Positions 16,957-25,567 are shown, counted from the stretch's first letter. The stretch: 64,000 nucleotides of DNA from Halobacteriales archaeon QS_6_64_34 (GCA_003020925.1 PXRT01000013.1:351269-415268); one strand, 5' to 3'. Notes: a model not told the origin generated them from the sequence alone. Numbers and translations: made by a program.

Positions 16957-17973
16957 ATGACAGCGAGCGAGCGGGTCGTCGAAGAGACGGTCGAATCCCG
17001 TTCCGACGCGTCGACGGGCGAGCCGGCGGTCGCCATCGACGGCCTCAGGAAGACGTTCGGGAGCGGTCCCGAGGCGGTGACGGCGGTCGACGGCGTCTCC
17101 GTCGGTATCGAACGGGGGTCGGTGGTCGGGCTGCTCGGGCCGAACGGAGCCGGGAAGACGACGCTCATCAAATCGGTTCTGGGGATGGTCGTCCCGGACG
17201 AGGGCGACGTACACATCGGCGGTGTCGACGCCCGGGCGTCGCCACGGGCCGCCTACGCCGACGTTGACGCGATGCTCGAGGGCGCGCGCAACGACTACTG
17301 GCGGCTGACCGTCCGGGAGAATCTGCGCTATTTCGCGACAATCAGCGGCGTCGACCCCGACTCCGTGGCCGCTCGCCACGACCGCCTGCTCGACCGGCTG
17401 GACCTCACGGCGAAGGCCGACGTGGCGGTCCGTGACCTCTCGCGGGGGATGAAACAGAAGGTGTCGCTCGCGAGCGTACTCGCCGGCGGGGCCAGCGTGG
17501 TCTTTCTCGACGAGCCGACGCTGGGACTGGACGTGGAGAGTTCCCGAACGCTCCAGCGGGAACTGCGCCGGCTCGTCGCCGAGGAAGACCTCACCGTGAT
17601 TCTCAGCAGTCACGACATGGACGTCGTCGAGCGGGTTTGTGACCGGGTCATCATCATGGCCGACGGCCGGGTCGTCGCCGACGACAGCGTCGACGCGCTG
17701 TTGGGGGTCGACGACACCCATCGGCTCGAACTCACCAGCGCCGACTTCGACGGCGACCTGCTCGCGGCGCTGTCCCAGCGAGCGGCGGTCGTCGACACCG
17801 AGGGACTCGACCGTGGCGGCCGCGTCGCTGTCGACGCCGACAGCGACGACCTCTACTCGTTGATGGGAGCGCTCGAGGACCGGGGCGTCACCCTCGAGAG
17901 CGTCCAGAGCGTCGACCGGGACCTCGAAGCGGCCTTCGTCGACCTCACCGGGACGGAGGGGGCCGACCCATGA
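16957..17973 (+). CDS. ABC transporter ATP-binding protein (ABC-2 type exporter)
   Basis: The 338-aa ATPase is chosen to start at ATG 16957 (MTASERVVEETVESRSDAST). Walker A is LLGPNGAGKTTLIK (about residues 55-68), the Q-loop region is unusual (DAMLEGARNDYWRLTVRENL), the signature is DLSRGMKQKVSLA (about 157-169), Walker B is VVFLDEPTLGLD (about 178-189) and the H-loop is LSSHDMD. The signature LSRGM and the C-terminal extension resemble NatA/CcmA-type exporters of drugs, sodium or polysaccharide. Its TGA overlaps the ATG of the permease gene by four bases, so the two form one transporter. Confidence 0.92.
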   Translation: MTASERVVEETVESRSDASTGEPAVAIDGLRKTFGSGPEAVTAVDGVSVGIERGSVVGLLGPNGAGKTTLIKSVLGMVVPDEGDVHIGGVDARASPRAAYADVDAMLEGARNDYWRLTVRENLRYFATISGVDPDSVAARHDRLLDRLDLTAKADVAVRDLSRGMKQKVSLASVLAGGASVVFLDEPTLGLDVESSRTLQRELRRLVAEEDLTVILSSHDMDVVERVCDRVIIMADGRVVADDSVDALLGVDDTHRLELTSADFDGDLLAALSQRAAVVDTEGLDRGGRVAVDADSDDLYSLMGALEDRGVTLESVQSVDRDLEAAFVDLTGTEGADP

Positions 17974-18782
17974 CCACCGACGAGACGGGAGCGGCCGACG
18001 TGGCCCGCCCTGCGGGCTACCGGCAACTGATTCGGGCGGTCCTCTACCGGGAGTATCTCGTCTTCGTCCGCTACCCGGCCAACGCCATTGGCGGTATCGT
18101 CGTCGCGCTGTTTTTCTTCGGCGTGCTGTTCTACGGCGGCCGGATGATTGCGGGGCGGGCGCTGACCGACTCCATCGAGGGCATCATCGTCGGCTACTTC
18201 CTCTGGACGCTGTCGGTGGGGGCCTACTCCGCCATCTCCAACGACATCGGGAGCGAAGTCCAGTGGGGGACCCTGGAGCGCCACGTGATGACGCCCTTTG
18301 GCTTCGCGCCCGTCGCGCTGCTGAAAGGCGTCGCGAAGCTCGTTCGAACGTTCCTCACCTCGGCGTTCGTTCTCGCCGTGATGCTCGTGATGACGGGGAC
18401 GACGCTCAGTCTGAACGTCCTCACCGTCGTCACCGTGGCCACGCTCACCGTGGTGTCGGTGCTCGGGTTGGGCTTTGCCGCCGGCGGGATTACCGTCCTC
18501 TACAAGCGGGTGGGCAACTGGCTGAACCTGCTGCAGTTCGGCTTCATCGTGCTCATCTCCGCGCCCGCGTTCGACCTCCGGTGGACCCGACTGCTGCCCC
18601 TGGCCCACGGCAGCGCGCTCCTCCAGCGGGCGATGGTCGACGGCACTCGCCTCTGGGAGTTCTCTGCACCTGCCCTCGCGCTGCTGGTCGGGGTCGCCGT
18701 GGGCTATCTCGCGGGGGGCTACCTCGTTTTCCAGGTCGCGACGCGGCGGGCGCGGAAACTGGGCGTACTCGGGGATTACTGA
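17970..18782 (+). CDS. ABC-2 type transporter permease
   Basis: The 270-aa integral membrane protein has six hydrophobic helices typical of ABC-2 permeases. The N-terminal cytosolic part (residues 1-35; YRQLIRAVLYREYLVFVRYP) is followed by helices near 36-55, 75-95, 115-145, 150-175, 183-200 and 235-258. The ATG overlaps the ATPase stop (ATGA). Together the two genes encode a complete exporter (two ATPases plus two permeases) whose substrate is not evident. The conserved EVQWGTLERHVMTPFGF between helices 2 and 3 is the coupling-helix region. Confidence 0.88.
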   Translation: MTTDETGAADVARPAGYRQLIRAVLYREYLVFVRYPANAIGGIVVALFFFGVLFYGGRMIAGRALTDSIEGIIVGYFLWTLSVGAYSAISNDIGSEVQWGTLERHVMTPFGFAPVALLKGVAKLVRTFLTSAFVLAVMLVMTGTTLSLNVLTVVTVATLTVVSVLGLGFAAGGITVLYKRVGNWLNLLQFGFIVLISAPAFDLRWTRLLPLAHGSALLQRAMVDGTRLWEFSAPALALLVGVAVGYLAGGYLVFQVATRRARKLGVLGDY

Positions 18783-18922
18783 CGGCCGAGCTTCGAAGTA
18801 AGGTCGTCCTCGGCCAGCAAGACGTTCGCCGTCGTACCTCGCTACTCGCGGTGCTCCTCGATGCGTCGCGGGAAGCGACTCGGCATCGTCGGTCGGCGTA
18901 GATGTACGGAGCGAGCCCCATC

Positions 18923-19666
18923 TCAGGTGCCTCCCCGGATGGTTTCCTCGGCGTCGGTCAGGGCCGCGTCGGCGTCGAAGTTCTCGATGACTGCCCGTTG
19001 TGCGTCCGCGTCGTCGGCGAGGTCGCGGGCGTGGTCGGTGATGTTCGGGATTGCCCGGATGATGTTGTCCACGATGGGGACCGTCGCGACCTGTGCCGAC
19101 CGCGAGAGCGGGTTGAGGTCGACGACGAGTTCGGTCTTGCCCATCTCGCCCAAGGCCTCGGCGCGGTCGCCGTCCTCCAGGGGGACCAACACTACGTCGG
19201 CGTCGCCGATGCCGTCGGCGTCGACCTTCGCGCGCTCGTGGTCCAGCCCCGGAATCCGACCGTCGGCGGTCAGCCCCTTGACCTCGCTCGCGCCGTGTTC
19301 GCGGAGGTGGTCGGCGATGCGCTCGATGCGCTCCTCGGTCCGATTGAACAGGTTTACCTCGAGGGCGGCCCCGGTCACCTCGGCCAGTTCGACTAGTTCG
19401 CCCGGCACGAGTGCCGCCGCGTTGCCGTTGACCGAGATGACCGCATGCTCCGCCGAGAGGAGAGAGGCGGCGGCGGCCCGTTCGGCCCGGTCGGCGCTCT
19501 CGATGGTCTCCTCGCCCAGCAGATAGTCGTACGCTTCGCCCCGCCCCTGTGCGATGAGCCCCTGTCGGGAGGTGATGCCCTTATCGACTCCCGCCTCGAT
19601 ACGGTGGCGTGTCAACAGTGACTCGTACCGTGGGTGGCTCTCCGGTACGTCGACGTCGTCGCTCAT
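18923..19666 (-). CDS. 4-phosphopantoate-beta-alanine ligase (phosphopantothenate synthetase)
   Basis: The 247-aa archaeal enzyme joins 4-phosphopantoate with beta-alanine using ATP, giving 4'-phosphopantothenate; with pantoate kinase it replaces the bacterial PanC/CoaA route. Family motifs include PESHPRYESLLTRHRIEAGV (about residues 8-27), GITSRQGLIAQGRGEAYDYL (about 30-49), NGNAAALVPGELVELAE (about 80-96), VEVNLFNRTEER-like EVNLFNRTEERIERI, and the C-terminal DLNPLSRSAQVATVPIVDNI (about 185-204). Length is normal. The pantoate kinase gene lies 61 bp upstream on the same strand, so the two probably form an operon. Confidence 0.92.
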   Translation of the reverse strand: MSDDVDVPESHPRYESLLTRHRIEAGVDKGITSRQGLIAQGRGEAYDYLLGEETIESADRAERAAAASLLSAEHAVISVNGNAAALVPGELVELAEVTGAALEVNLFNRTEERIERIADHLREHGASEVKGLTADGRIPGLDHERAKVDADGIGDADVVLVPLEDGDRAEALGEMGKTELVVDLNPLSRSAQVATVPIVDNIIRAIPNITDHARDLADDADAQRAVIENFDADAALTDAEETIRGGT

Positions 19667-19727
19667 ATCTTGCCTTCTTATGCACGTGTAGAAAAGCCCT
19701 CCGTCCCTGCGTTATCGACTCCCATAC

Positions 19728-20558
19728 CTAACTGTCGAGCGTCGCGCCGGCTGGATACGTCGCACACGACCGGGCGTCGTAGCCAGCGTCGGTCAGTCCG
19801 GTCCCGAGCGCGAACACCGTCTCGCCGAGCATCGCCATCGCCGCGTCGCCGCCGGCCTCGATGACGTCCGCGACGACCGCCTCCACGTCGTCGGTCAGTA
19901 GCGCCGCCTCGCGGGAGAACTGCCGGGACGCTCGCAGAACCGTCGGCAGCGTCGGCTCCTTGACCACCATCGAGAGCGCGCGCTCGCCGGCGGTCGTCAG
20001 CGCCTCCGTGTCGCCCCCGACCACGTCCGGCGTCGATAGCTCCCCCAGCGTGTGGTACTCCACGCGGGCCCGCTCGGGGACGGCGTCGACGTAGTTGTAC
20101 TGCGGGCCGCCGGGTTCCAGCCGCAGCGGGATACCGCCCCGCGCCTGTGCGACCACGTCGCCGAGTCCGGTGCCGGCCTGGACCTCGGCGCCGTGTGCGA
20201 TGGTCACGAGTTCGTTGTACGAGAGGCCCCGCTCCAGGGCGGCGTTGGTCGCCAGCGCCGTCCCGAGTGCCGTGGCGCCGGAGACGCCGAAGCCGGCGCC
20301 CAGCGGCAGCGGCGTCTCGGCGGTGACCCGCGCCTCCGCGCGTAACGCCGAGAGCACGCGCTCGACGGCGTCCATCTCGACCGCCTCGCCGTTGAGTTCG
20401 ACTGTGGACTCCCCGGCCGGTTCGACCGTCACCGAGACGCCGTCCGAGAGCGCGATGCCGCCGCCCCGGGAGCCCGCTTTCGTCGGGTCCTCGTCCCCGT
20501 CCACGGTGAAAAACCCGGTCACGTGACCGGGGACAAACGCCTGTGCGTCGTCGCTCAT
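19728..20558 (-). CDS. pantoate kinase (GHMP family)
   Basis: The 276-aa GHMP-family kinase phosphorylates pantoate to 4-phosphopantoate, the archaeal entry to CoA. The GHMP ATP-binding loop is PLPLGAGFGVSGATALGTAL (about residues 80-99), the start is AFVPGHVTGFFTV (GHMP N-terminus, about 7-19), and AHGAEVQAGTGLGDVVAQAR (about 120-139) carries catalytic and substrate-binding residues. It lacks any of the CoaX or CoaA features. The gene precedes 4-phosphopantoate-beta-alanine ligase and should be cotranscribed. Confidence 0.92.
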   Translation of the reverse strand: MSDDAQAFVPGHVTGFFTVDGDEDPTKAGSRGGGIALSDGVSVTVEPAGESTVELNGEAVEMDAVERVLSALRAEARVTAETPLPLGAGFGVSGATALGTALATNAALERGLSYNELVTIAHGAEVQAGTGLGDVVAQARGGIPLRLEPGGPQYNYVDAVPERARVEYHTLGELSTPDVVGGDTEALTTAGERALSMVVKEPTLPTVLRASRQFSREAALLTDDVEAVVADVIEAGGDAAMAMLGETVFALGTGLTDAGYDARSCATYPAGATLDS

Positions 20559-20830
20559 TGCAACTGATGGGGGACGCCGAGGGCTAAGGGTTGGCGGTTC
20601 GGGGTGGCGGCCTCGGTTGCGGACTCATGTCGTCAGTCGTGCGCTCACATCCGGTACAGACGTACGTCCCGTACCTCAACGGCGGGGTCAGACGGTTATC
20701 GCGGGGGTGCTCGCCAACCGGGACCAGCGAGACCGGTCGGCCGCCGCCGTCGTCTCCGAGGACCGCACCGTCCGGTACGGGATGCACCTGACCGGGGCGC
20801 TTCGGGAGAGCGGTGGGAGAGGTAGCGGAG
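20559..20830. other. 270-bp gap without a recognisable gene
   Basis: Between the pantoate kinase start and the decayed TnpB tail. Several short open frames exist on both strands but none has a coherent composition or overlapping gene context. A minus-strand stretch with YVCTGCERTTDD looks like half a zinc knuckle but is not supported. Contains the upstream region of pantoate kinase, without a clear TATA element. Confidence 0.4.
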
Positions 20831-20837
20831 TCAGCTA

Positions 20838-20857
20838 CCAACGGCTGAAGCCGTTGG
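20838..20857. repeat. hairpin at the end of the tnpB remnant
   Basis: CCAACGGCTGAAGCCGTTGG is a hairpin stem (CCAACGGCT/AGCCGTTGG) overlapping the codons PTASAV of the remnant. Such hairpins mark right ends of IS200/IS605-family elements; recognition by a partner TnpA is inference. Confidence 0.5.
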
Positions 20858-20893
20858 CTTGTCGGTGGGCTCCCGCACTTCGCGCTCCCACAG

Positions 20894-20942
20894 GAAAGCC
20901 CCACGCTCCTTCCTTTCTAAGAAGGGGCTTTCTCAGGTGGCT
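20894..20942. repeat. second inverted repeat inside the tnpB remnant
   Basis: GAAAGCCCC (20894-20902) and GGGGCTTTC (20934-20942) flank a 31-bp loop within the decayed tnpB tail. The terminal GGGGCTTTC resembles the 3' box of the hairpin elements at 1257-1388, but the surrounding sequence differs and I do not call it the same family. Confidence 0.5.
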
Positions 20943-21096
20943 TTCAGCACGGGAGTCGGAGCGGCGCGTTCCACGTCCCCGACTTCGGGGCTCGCTGTTA
21001 CCACTGTGACAGCCCTGCCTTCGTCGTGGAGTCACGACCTGGAACCGATAGTCGTGAAAGCGTGGGTTTAACACTGCGGGTCCCGACCGGGCGAGT

Positions 21097-21471
21097 ATGC
21101 AGGGTAATCTTCCGCCGGAAGCACAGGAGAAGCTCGAGGAGCTACAGGACCTTCAGGAGACCGCACAGCAGGTCGCGACACAGAAACAGCAGGCCGAGTC
21201 GACGCTGCAGGAATCCGAGACGGCGCTGGACGAACTCGACGACGTCGACGCTGACACCACGATGTATCGGGAGGTCGGCGAGCTGCTCGTCAAGACCGGA
21301 CTCGACGAGGCCCGCGAGGACCTCGAAGAGAAGGTCAGCAACCTCGAGGTCCGCGTCGAGACCCTCGAGAAGCAAGAAGAGCGCGTCCAAGAGCAGTTCG
21401 AGGAGCTCCAGAGCGAGCTACAGCAGATGCTCGGTGGCGGCCCGGCAGGCGGCCCCGGCGCCGGCGCGTAA
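21097..21471 (+). CDS. pfdB: prefoldin beta subunit
   Basis: The 124-aa prefoldin beta subunit is part of the hexameric chaperone that captures unfolded proteins for the thermosome. The sequence is a classic helical hairpin: N-terminal coiled coil (about residues 5-48; [20 protein letters not shown]), a short beta turn region [20 protein letters not shown] (about 49-68), and C-terminal coiled coil (about 72-115), with a Gly/Ala tail. Length and the [10 protein letters not shown] turn are typical of PfdB. It is followed by the DUF3194 gene, the usual archaeal neighbour. Confidence 0.94.
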   Translation: MQGNLPPEAQEKLEELQDLQETAQQVATQKQQAESTLQESETALDELDDVDADTTMYREVGELLVKTGLDEAREDLEEKVSNLEVRVETLEKQEERVQEQFEELQSELQQMLGGGPAGGPGAGA

Positions 21472-21501
21472 TAGTGAACACTGTGGATTATCTCCGGATA
21501 G

Positions 21502-21521
21502 CGCCGACCCCGGGGTCGGCG
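21502..21521. terminator. perfect 20-bp palindrome between pfdB and the DUF3194 gene
   Basis: CGCCGACCCCGGGGTCGGCG is self-complementary throughout. It sits 30 bp after the pfdB stop and 35 bp before the DUF3194 gene, so a hairpin stabilising the pfdB 3' end, or partial termination, is possible. No T-run follows, which argues against a strong terminator. Confidence 0.35.
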
Positions 21522-21525
21522 TCCC

Positions 21526-21550
21526 GGTAAATCGCTACGAGAGTCAGTAT
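21526..21550 (-). repeat. short repeat related to the 80-bp palindromes
   Basis: Minus-strand ATACTGACTCTCGTAGCGAT continues TTACC. It matches the cores at 10778-10804 and 26886-26912 at most positions. Only one end of the family is seen here; it ends 6 bp before the DUF3194-family ATG. Confidence 0.5.
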
Positions 21551-21556
21551 AAGCCG

Positions 21557-21793
21557 ATGCCGACGGACGACGAAGTCGTGGAGACGGCCGCCGACGCGGC
21601 CGAAGACGTCATTTTCGCGCGCTACAGCGTGAGCGAAGTCGCGGACTACGACGTGACGGTCACCTTCGAGGAGCAGGTACTCGACGTGGACGTCTACGTC
21701 GAGGCGCCCGACGCGAGCGCGGACGAAGAACGGGTCGCCGAGGACGCGGCGCTGGCGGCACGCGGTGCCGTCGACGGGCTGTTCGACAGCTAG
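21557..21793 (+). CDS. DUF3194-family protein
   Basis: The 78-aa acidic protein begins MPTDDEVVETAADAAEDVIF at ATG 21557. It fits the archaeal DUF3194 family, found next to prefoldin beta in many archaea, with an amphipathic N-terminal helix, the strands YDVTVTFEEQVLDVDVYVEA and a C-terminal helix EERVAEDAALAARGAVDGLF. Function unknown; the conserved neighbourhood suggests a link with prefoldin or ribosome-associated folding, which is inference. The upstream gene pfdB is 85 bp away with a palindrome between. Confidence 0.85.
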   Translation: MPTDDEVVETAADAAEDVIFARYSVSEVADYDVTVTFEEQVLDVDVYVEAPDASADEERVAEDAALAARGAVDGLFDS

Positions 21794-21841
21794 GTGTGGC
21801 TGCGATGCCAAAGTGCGTGCGGGCAGCGCGTCTCCCGACCG

Positions 21842-22120
21842 TCAGGTCCGGTCGCTCGCGAAGCCGGTTCGAAAGGCAATCCAGCCCAGTACGCTGACGA
21901 ACAGAATCGGGGGCAGAATCATAAAGCCCCACAGCGGGTCCAGTCCCCACCCGAGCAGGAGAAAGAGGTCGAACAGGCCGATGGCGACGAAGGGAGCGAT
22001 GTACAGCGTGGCCTTCTTGCGGGTCATCCCCTCGACGAGGCCCTCCTCGTCGTCTTCCAGCAGGTCCGCCGTGGTCCGCTCCGTGGACTGGTCGAGGCCG
22101 GACTCAGCGGTGTCGTCCAT
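21842..22120 (-). CDS. two-helix membrane protein, 92 aa
   Basis: Start at 22120 (MDDTAESGLDQSTERTTADL); the open frame upstream to 22198 is basic and unlikely. About 37 acidic residues precede two hydrophobic helices (about 40-60, TLYIAPFVAIGLFDLFLLLG, and 65-85, GFMILPPILFVSVLGWIAF). The C-terminus is RTGFASDRT. The conserved-looking KKATLYIAPF at the membrane entry suggests a haloarchaeal family, but I cannot name it. The gene is convergent with the DUF3194 gene and divergent from the BFN-domain gene. Confidence 0.7.
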   Translation of the reverse strand: MDDTAESGLDQSTERTTADLLEDDEEGLVEGMTRKKATLYIAPFVAIGLFDLFLLLGWGLDPLWGFMILPPILFVSVLGWIAFRTGFASDRT

Positions 22121-22245
22121 ACCGGAACTGAGAGTGCCACGGGCAAAAGCATCGCGTTCGCGTCGTCGGTCACAGCGCGACGAACGGGAGTCCGTCAAAA
22201 CGACAGCGGGCTAGTTTTTCATACCTACGCGCCGAACCGGTTTTC

Positions 22246-22686
22246 ATGGAACACGAGGCCACGGTCGAGGGGGTCGGTGTCGGTGTCAACGAAGAGGGGT
22301 CGGGAACGCCGGTGGTGCTCCTGCGTGCGCGCGAGGAAATCGTCCCGATATTCGTCAGCAGCGACCAGGCCCAGTCGATGCAACTGGCTATCGACGGCGA
22401 GCCCTTCGAGCGGCCGCTGACACACGACCTGCTGGTCGAGATGGTCGCGGAGTTCGGCGGGGCCATCGACCGTGTGCGCATCGACGACCTCACCGACGGC
22501 ACCTTCTACGCGAAGATAAACACGGAACAGTACCTCGAAGACCGGCGCAAGGAGATGGTGTTCGACGCCCGGCCCTCCGACGGCATCGCGGTCGCTCTCC
22601 GGGTGGACTGCCCGCTGGTCGTCTCCGACGAGGTGGTCGATGCGGCCGGCCGCTCACCCGAGGAGTTCGACACCGAGGAGCCCTGA
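22246..22686 (+). CDS. BFN-domain (DUF151) bifunctional nuclease family protein
   Basis: The 146-aa protein contains a BFN/DUF151 domain over most of its length: MEHEATVEGVGVGVNEEGSG at the start, VVLLRAREEIVPIFVSSDQA (about residues 24-43), IDGEPFERPLTHDLLVEMVA (about 50-69), DLTDGTFYAKI (about 85-95) and DARPSDGIAVALR (about 109-121). The (D/E)ARPSDAIALAL motif is the family hallmark. Plant members have nuclease activity on DNA and RNA; archaeal members are untested as far as I know. It is divergent from the small membrane gene and monocistronic. Confidence 0.9.
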   Translation: MEHEATVEGVGVGVNEEGSGTPVVLLRAREEIVPIFVSSDQAQSMQLAIDGEPFERPLTHDLLVEMVAEFGGAIDRVRIDDLTDGTFYAKINTEQYLEDRRKEMVFDARPSDGIAVALRVDCPLVVSDEVVDAAGRSPEEFDTEEP

Positions 22687-22828
22687 GATGGTCTGTTGGA
22701 AGCCACGCGAAAGCATCAGTCGCTACAACCGGCCGTAGAGCCGACTGGGACGTAACTAGGTCCCGCCTGTCGGTACGTGGTGAGTACGTCGAAAGCAGCC
22801 TTTCAAATCTCAACGACTAGACCGAAGT

Positions 22829-25189
22829 ATGGACCAATCCGTAGGTGGGCCCGGGGGGGACGACCACGACGGAACGGACGAGCAGCGCGAACCGCGGTCT
22901 TTCTTTAATGGACTCGTCGCCCGGCTCCCGGACCCGGCGGTCGTCACCGACGCCGACCTGACGGTGCTTGCCGCGAACGAATCGCTGTGTGACATCTTCG
23001 AGCACCCCCTGGAGGCGGTCGTCGGCGAGACCCTGACCGAGCTGTGTCCGGACCTCACACCCTCGGCTATCGCGGCTATCTCCGACTCGTCGAGCGCGCG
23101 GGTGAGTACGCAGACGGCCGGGGGCGACCGCGTACTCAAGTTCGCCTTTCAGCGACAGGACGCTGCGGGGGAGACGGTGTATCTGGGCACCGCACGGGAC
23201 ACGACGGCTCCACACCGGCGCAAGGAGCGCCTCGACCAGTACGACCGCATCTTCGAGACCATCGAGGACGGTATCTTCACCCTCGACGAGACGTTTACCA
23301 TCGGCTCTATCAACAGCGCAATCAAGTCACTGACCGGCTACACCGAGTCGGAGCTGGTCGGGTCGCCGGCGACGATGCTCACCGACGAATCCACAATCGA
23401 CGAGGCCGTCGAGCTGAGCAGACAGCTCCAGGAGGGCGACCGGGAGGTGGGGACGCTGACGACGAACCTGGAAACCGCCGACGGCGACAGTCTCCCCATC
23501 GAAACACGGTTCTCGCCGTACACACACGCCGACGGGACCACCGGGCAGGTTGGCGTAGTTCGGGACATCTCGGACCGGCGCCGGTTCGCCCGGATGCTCG
23601 CCGACCTGCATGATTCGACCCGGCGGCTACTCCGAGCCGGGACGCGTACGGAGGTCGCGGAAATAATCGACGAGACGGCCACCGACGTCCTCGAACTCCC
23701 CACAGCGTCCATCTACCTCTTCGACCGGTCGGCAAACGAACTCCGGCCGATGGGCAACTCGGGCGAGCCGGTCGGGCCCAACGACGGGCCGGTCTGGGAC
23801 GTGTTCGTCGGCACGGACGAGGTGGACTGCGAGGAGGGGGAACACTGGACGCTGTCGGACCACGGCGTCTTCTACGCCGAGTTCGACGAACACGACAAGC
23901 GGACCCACGAACTCATCGAGCTCCTGGTCAGCAGCGCGGAAGCCGCCCTCGAGCGGGTCGACCGCGAGAGCGCACTCAGAGAGCGCGAAGACGAGTACCG
24001 CCAGCAAAACAAGCAGCTCAGACGGCTGAAACAGGTCAACGAGATAATCAGGCGGGTCGACCGCGTGCTCGTCCAGGCCGACACGGCGGCGGAGATAGAA
24101 CAGACCGTCTGTGAGGAGCTGACCCGCTCCCGGTGGTTCTCCTTTGCGTGGCTGGGACGGCACAACGGGTCGGCACTGGAGGTGGGGCCGGGGGCCGGTC
24201 GCGGGTCGGGTTATCTCGACGCAATCGACATGTCGACGACCGGTGAGGGGGGCCACCCGGCCGTCCGGACGGCCCAATCCGGCGAGCCGACGGTCGTCGA
24301 CGCCATCAGCGAGGACCTCCTCGACGAGCGGTGGCGCACCGAGGCCGTCTCCAGGGAGTTCCAGTCGGTCATCAGCGTCCCATTGGCCCACGATGGGTTC
24401 CTCTATGGCGTCCTCACGGTGTACGCCGACGAGGTCGGTCGCTTCGACAAGACGCTGGAGTCCGTCTTCGTCGAACTCGGCGAGAGCATCGCGAACGCCA
24501 TCCAGGAAATACAGTCGCGCCACCGCCAGCCGACCGGGAGCGTCCTGGAGCTAAAGCTTTCGATTACCGCACCGGAGCTGCTGCTCTCGGAGCTTGCCAG
24601 GCGGCTCGACGTGACCGTCACCTGCATGGGCGGTGTGCCAAGCGAGGGCGGGACGACCCGGCTGTTCGTCCAGCTCCAGGACTGTGACCCCGAGGACGTC
24701 CACGCCAGAGTCGAGTCGATGAGCCGGGTGGCGTCGGTCGCGGCGGTGTCGGACGACGACCGATACGAAATCGTCGTCCACGGCCCCACGCTCGTCCGGA
24801 CGCTCATCGACCAGGGCGCGCGCCTGCAGGAAGTCGTCTCGACTGCGACCGGTGCAGAGGCGACCGTCCAGGTGGCCACGGCGACGGACGTTCGGGTGTT
24901 TGTAAACCAGCTGTCGAGTCACCACGAGGGCGTCTCGCTGCAGGCCAAACGGGAGACGGAGACACACTCCCAGTACGGCGACAGCATGCGGTCGGCTCTC
25001 GAGGAGAGTCTGACTGACAGACAAGTGGAGGTGCTACAGACGGCGTATCTCAGCGGATTCTTCGAGTGGCCCCGGGAGACGACCGGCGAGGAGGTCGCGG
25101 AGACGCTCGATATCACCCAGCCGACCGTCAACCGTCATCTGCGGGTGAGCGAGCGAAAGCTGCTCGAACTTCTCTTCGAGAACGGGTGA
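22829..25189 (+). CDS. PAS/GAF sensor with bacterio-opsin-activator HTH
   Basis: The 786-aa one-component regulator has two PAS domains (about residues 30-130 and 135-255; the second includes the loop SINSAIKSLTGYTESELVG), two GAF domains (about 260-380 and 400-560), a Bat-type domain (about 570-725) and the C-terminal HTH_10 (about 728-783; LTDRQVEVLQTAYLSGFFEW). No kinase domain is present. The GAF2 motif IEQTVCEELTRSRWFSFAWL is nearly the same as in the 11784-15230 regulator, so these are paralogues. The terpene-synthase-like gene lies 700 bp downstream in the same direction, with HalOD1 between, and could be a target. Confidence 0.87.
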   Translation: MDQSVGGPGGDDHDGTDEQREPRSFFNGLVARLPDPAVVTDADLTVLAANESLCDIFEHPLEAVVGETLTELCPDLTPSAIAAISDSSSARVSTQTAGGDRVLKFAFQRQDAAGETVYLGTARDTTAPHRRKERLDQYDRIFETIEDGIFTLDETFTIGSINSAIKSLTGYTESELVGSPATMLTDESTIDEAVELSRQLQEGDREVGTLTTNLETADGDSLPIETRFSPYTHADGTTGQVGVVRDISDRRRFARMLADLHDSTRRLLRAGTRTEVAEIIDETATDVLELPTASIYLFDRSANELRPMGNSGEPVGPNDGPVWDVFVGTDEVDCEEGEHWTLSDHGVFYAEFDEHDKRTHELIELLVSSAEAALERVDRESALREREDEYRQQNKQLRRLKQVNEIIRRVDRVLVQADTAAEIEQTVCEELTRSRWFSFAWLGRHNGSALEVGPGAGRGSGYLDAIDMSTTGEGGHPAVRTAQSGEPTVVDAISEDLLDERWRTEAVSREFQSVISVPLAHDGFLYGVLTVYADEVGRFDKTLESVFVELGESIANAIQEIQSRHRQPTGSVLELKLSITAPELLLSELARRLDVTVTCMGGVPSEGGTTRLFVQLQDCDPEDVHARVESMSRVASVAAVSDDDRYEIVVHGPTLVRTLIDQGARLQEVVSTATGAEATVQVATATDVRVFVNQLSSHHEGVSLQAKRETETHSQYGDSMRSALEESLTDRQVEVLQTAYLSGFFEWPRETTGEEVAETLDITQPTVNRHLRVSERKLLELLFENG

Positions 25190-25285
25190 CACTACACACG
25201 TAGTACCCCTCGCCGAGCGGTGCAACAGACGTAGCCAGAAGCCGCTTTGTACAACAGCCGGTATCGATAGACAGCGGACCAAGAT

Positions 25286-25567
25286 ATGACACGAGAACAC
25301 ATTTACACACCGTCGGCCGCCGAACAGTTGAGCGAAACAATCGTCTTCGCCGTCGCGGAGACGAAAGGCGTCGACCCGCTGGAACTCAACGAGCGGCTGT
25401 ACGACTGCATCAACCCGGACGCGCTCGACAGACTGTTCGCACCCGTGAAAGGCGATTCGGCCGGGTCGGTCGTGTTCAGGATGGCCGGCTGCCGCGTGAC
25501 CGTCGAGAGCGGCCGGACGGTCGTCGTCAGAGACGAAGAGTCAAGCCAGGTCGAAGCGTTCACGTAG
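25286..25567 (+). CDS. HalOD1 output-domain protein
   Basis: The 93-aa protein is a single HalOD1 domain (halobacterial output domain 1), normally a module of response regulators. The pattern LSETIVFAVAETKGVDPLEL, then LYDCINPDALDRLF, GSVVFRMAGCRVTVESGRTV and VVVRDE is typical. Stand-alone HalOD1 proteins are common in haloarchaea; output function is unknown. It starts 96 bp after the PAS/GAF regulator stop in the same direction. Confidence 0.8.
   Translation: MTREHIYTPSAAEQLSETIVFAVAETKGVDPLELNERLYDCINPDALDRLFAPVKGDSAGSVVFRMAGCRVTVESGRTVVVRDEESSQVEAFT

Larger units (their letters stand above)
20831..21024 (-). pseudogene. decayed 3' end of an IS200/IS605-family tnpB (IS1341 type)
   Basis: One minus-strand frame reads VERAAPTPVLKAT, a TGA stop, then ESPFLERKERGAFLWERE and EPTDKPTASAVGS before a final stop at 20831-20833. 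This is the characteristic tail of haloarchaeal TnpB proteins as I remember it. An earlier TGA in the same frame and the missing upstream catalytic domain show it is dead. Two hairpins (20838-20857, 20894-20942) fit the right end of such an element. No tnpA or full-length tnpB is in the window. Confidence 0.65.

Noticed and set aside
20617-21009. 130-aa open frame over the tnpB remnant
   Set aside because: Crosses the decayed transposon tail on the wrong strand and has no coherent composition.
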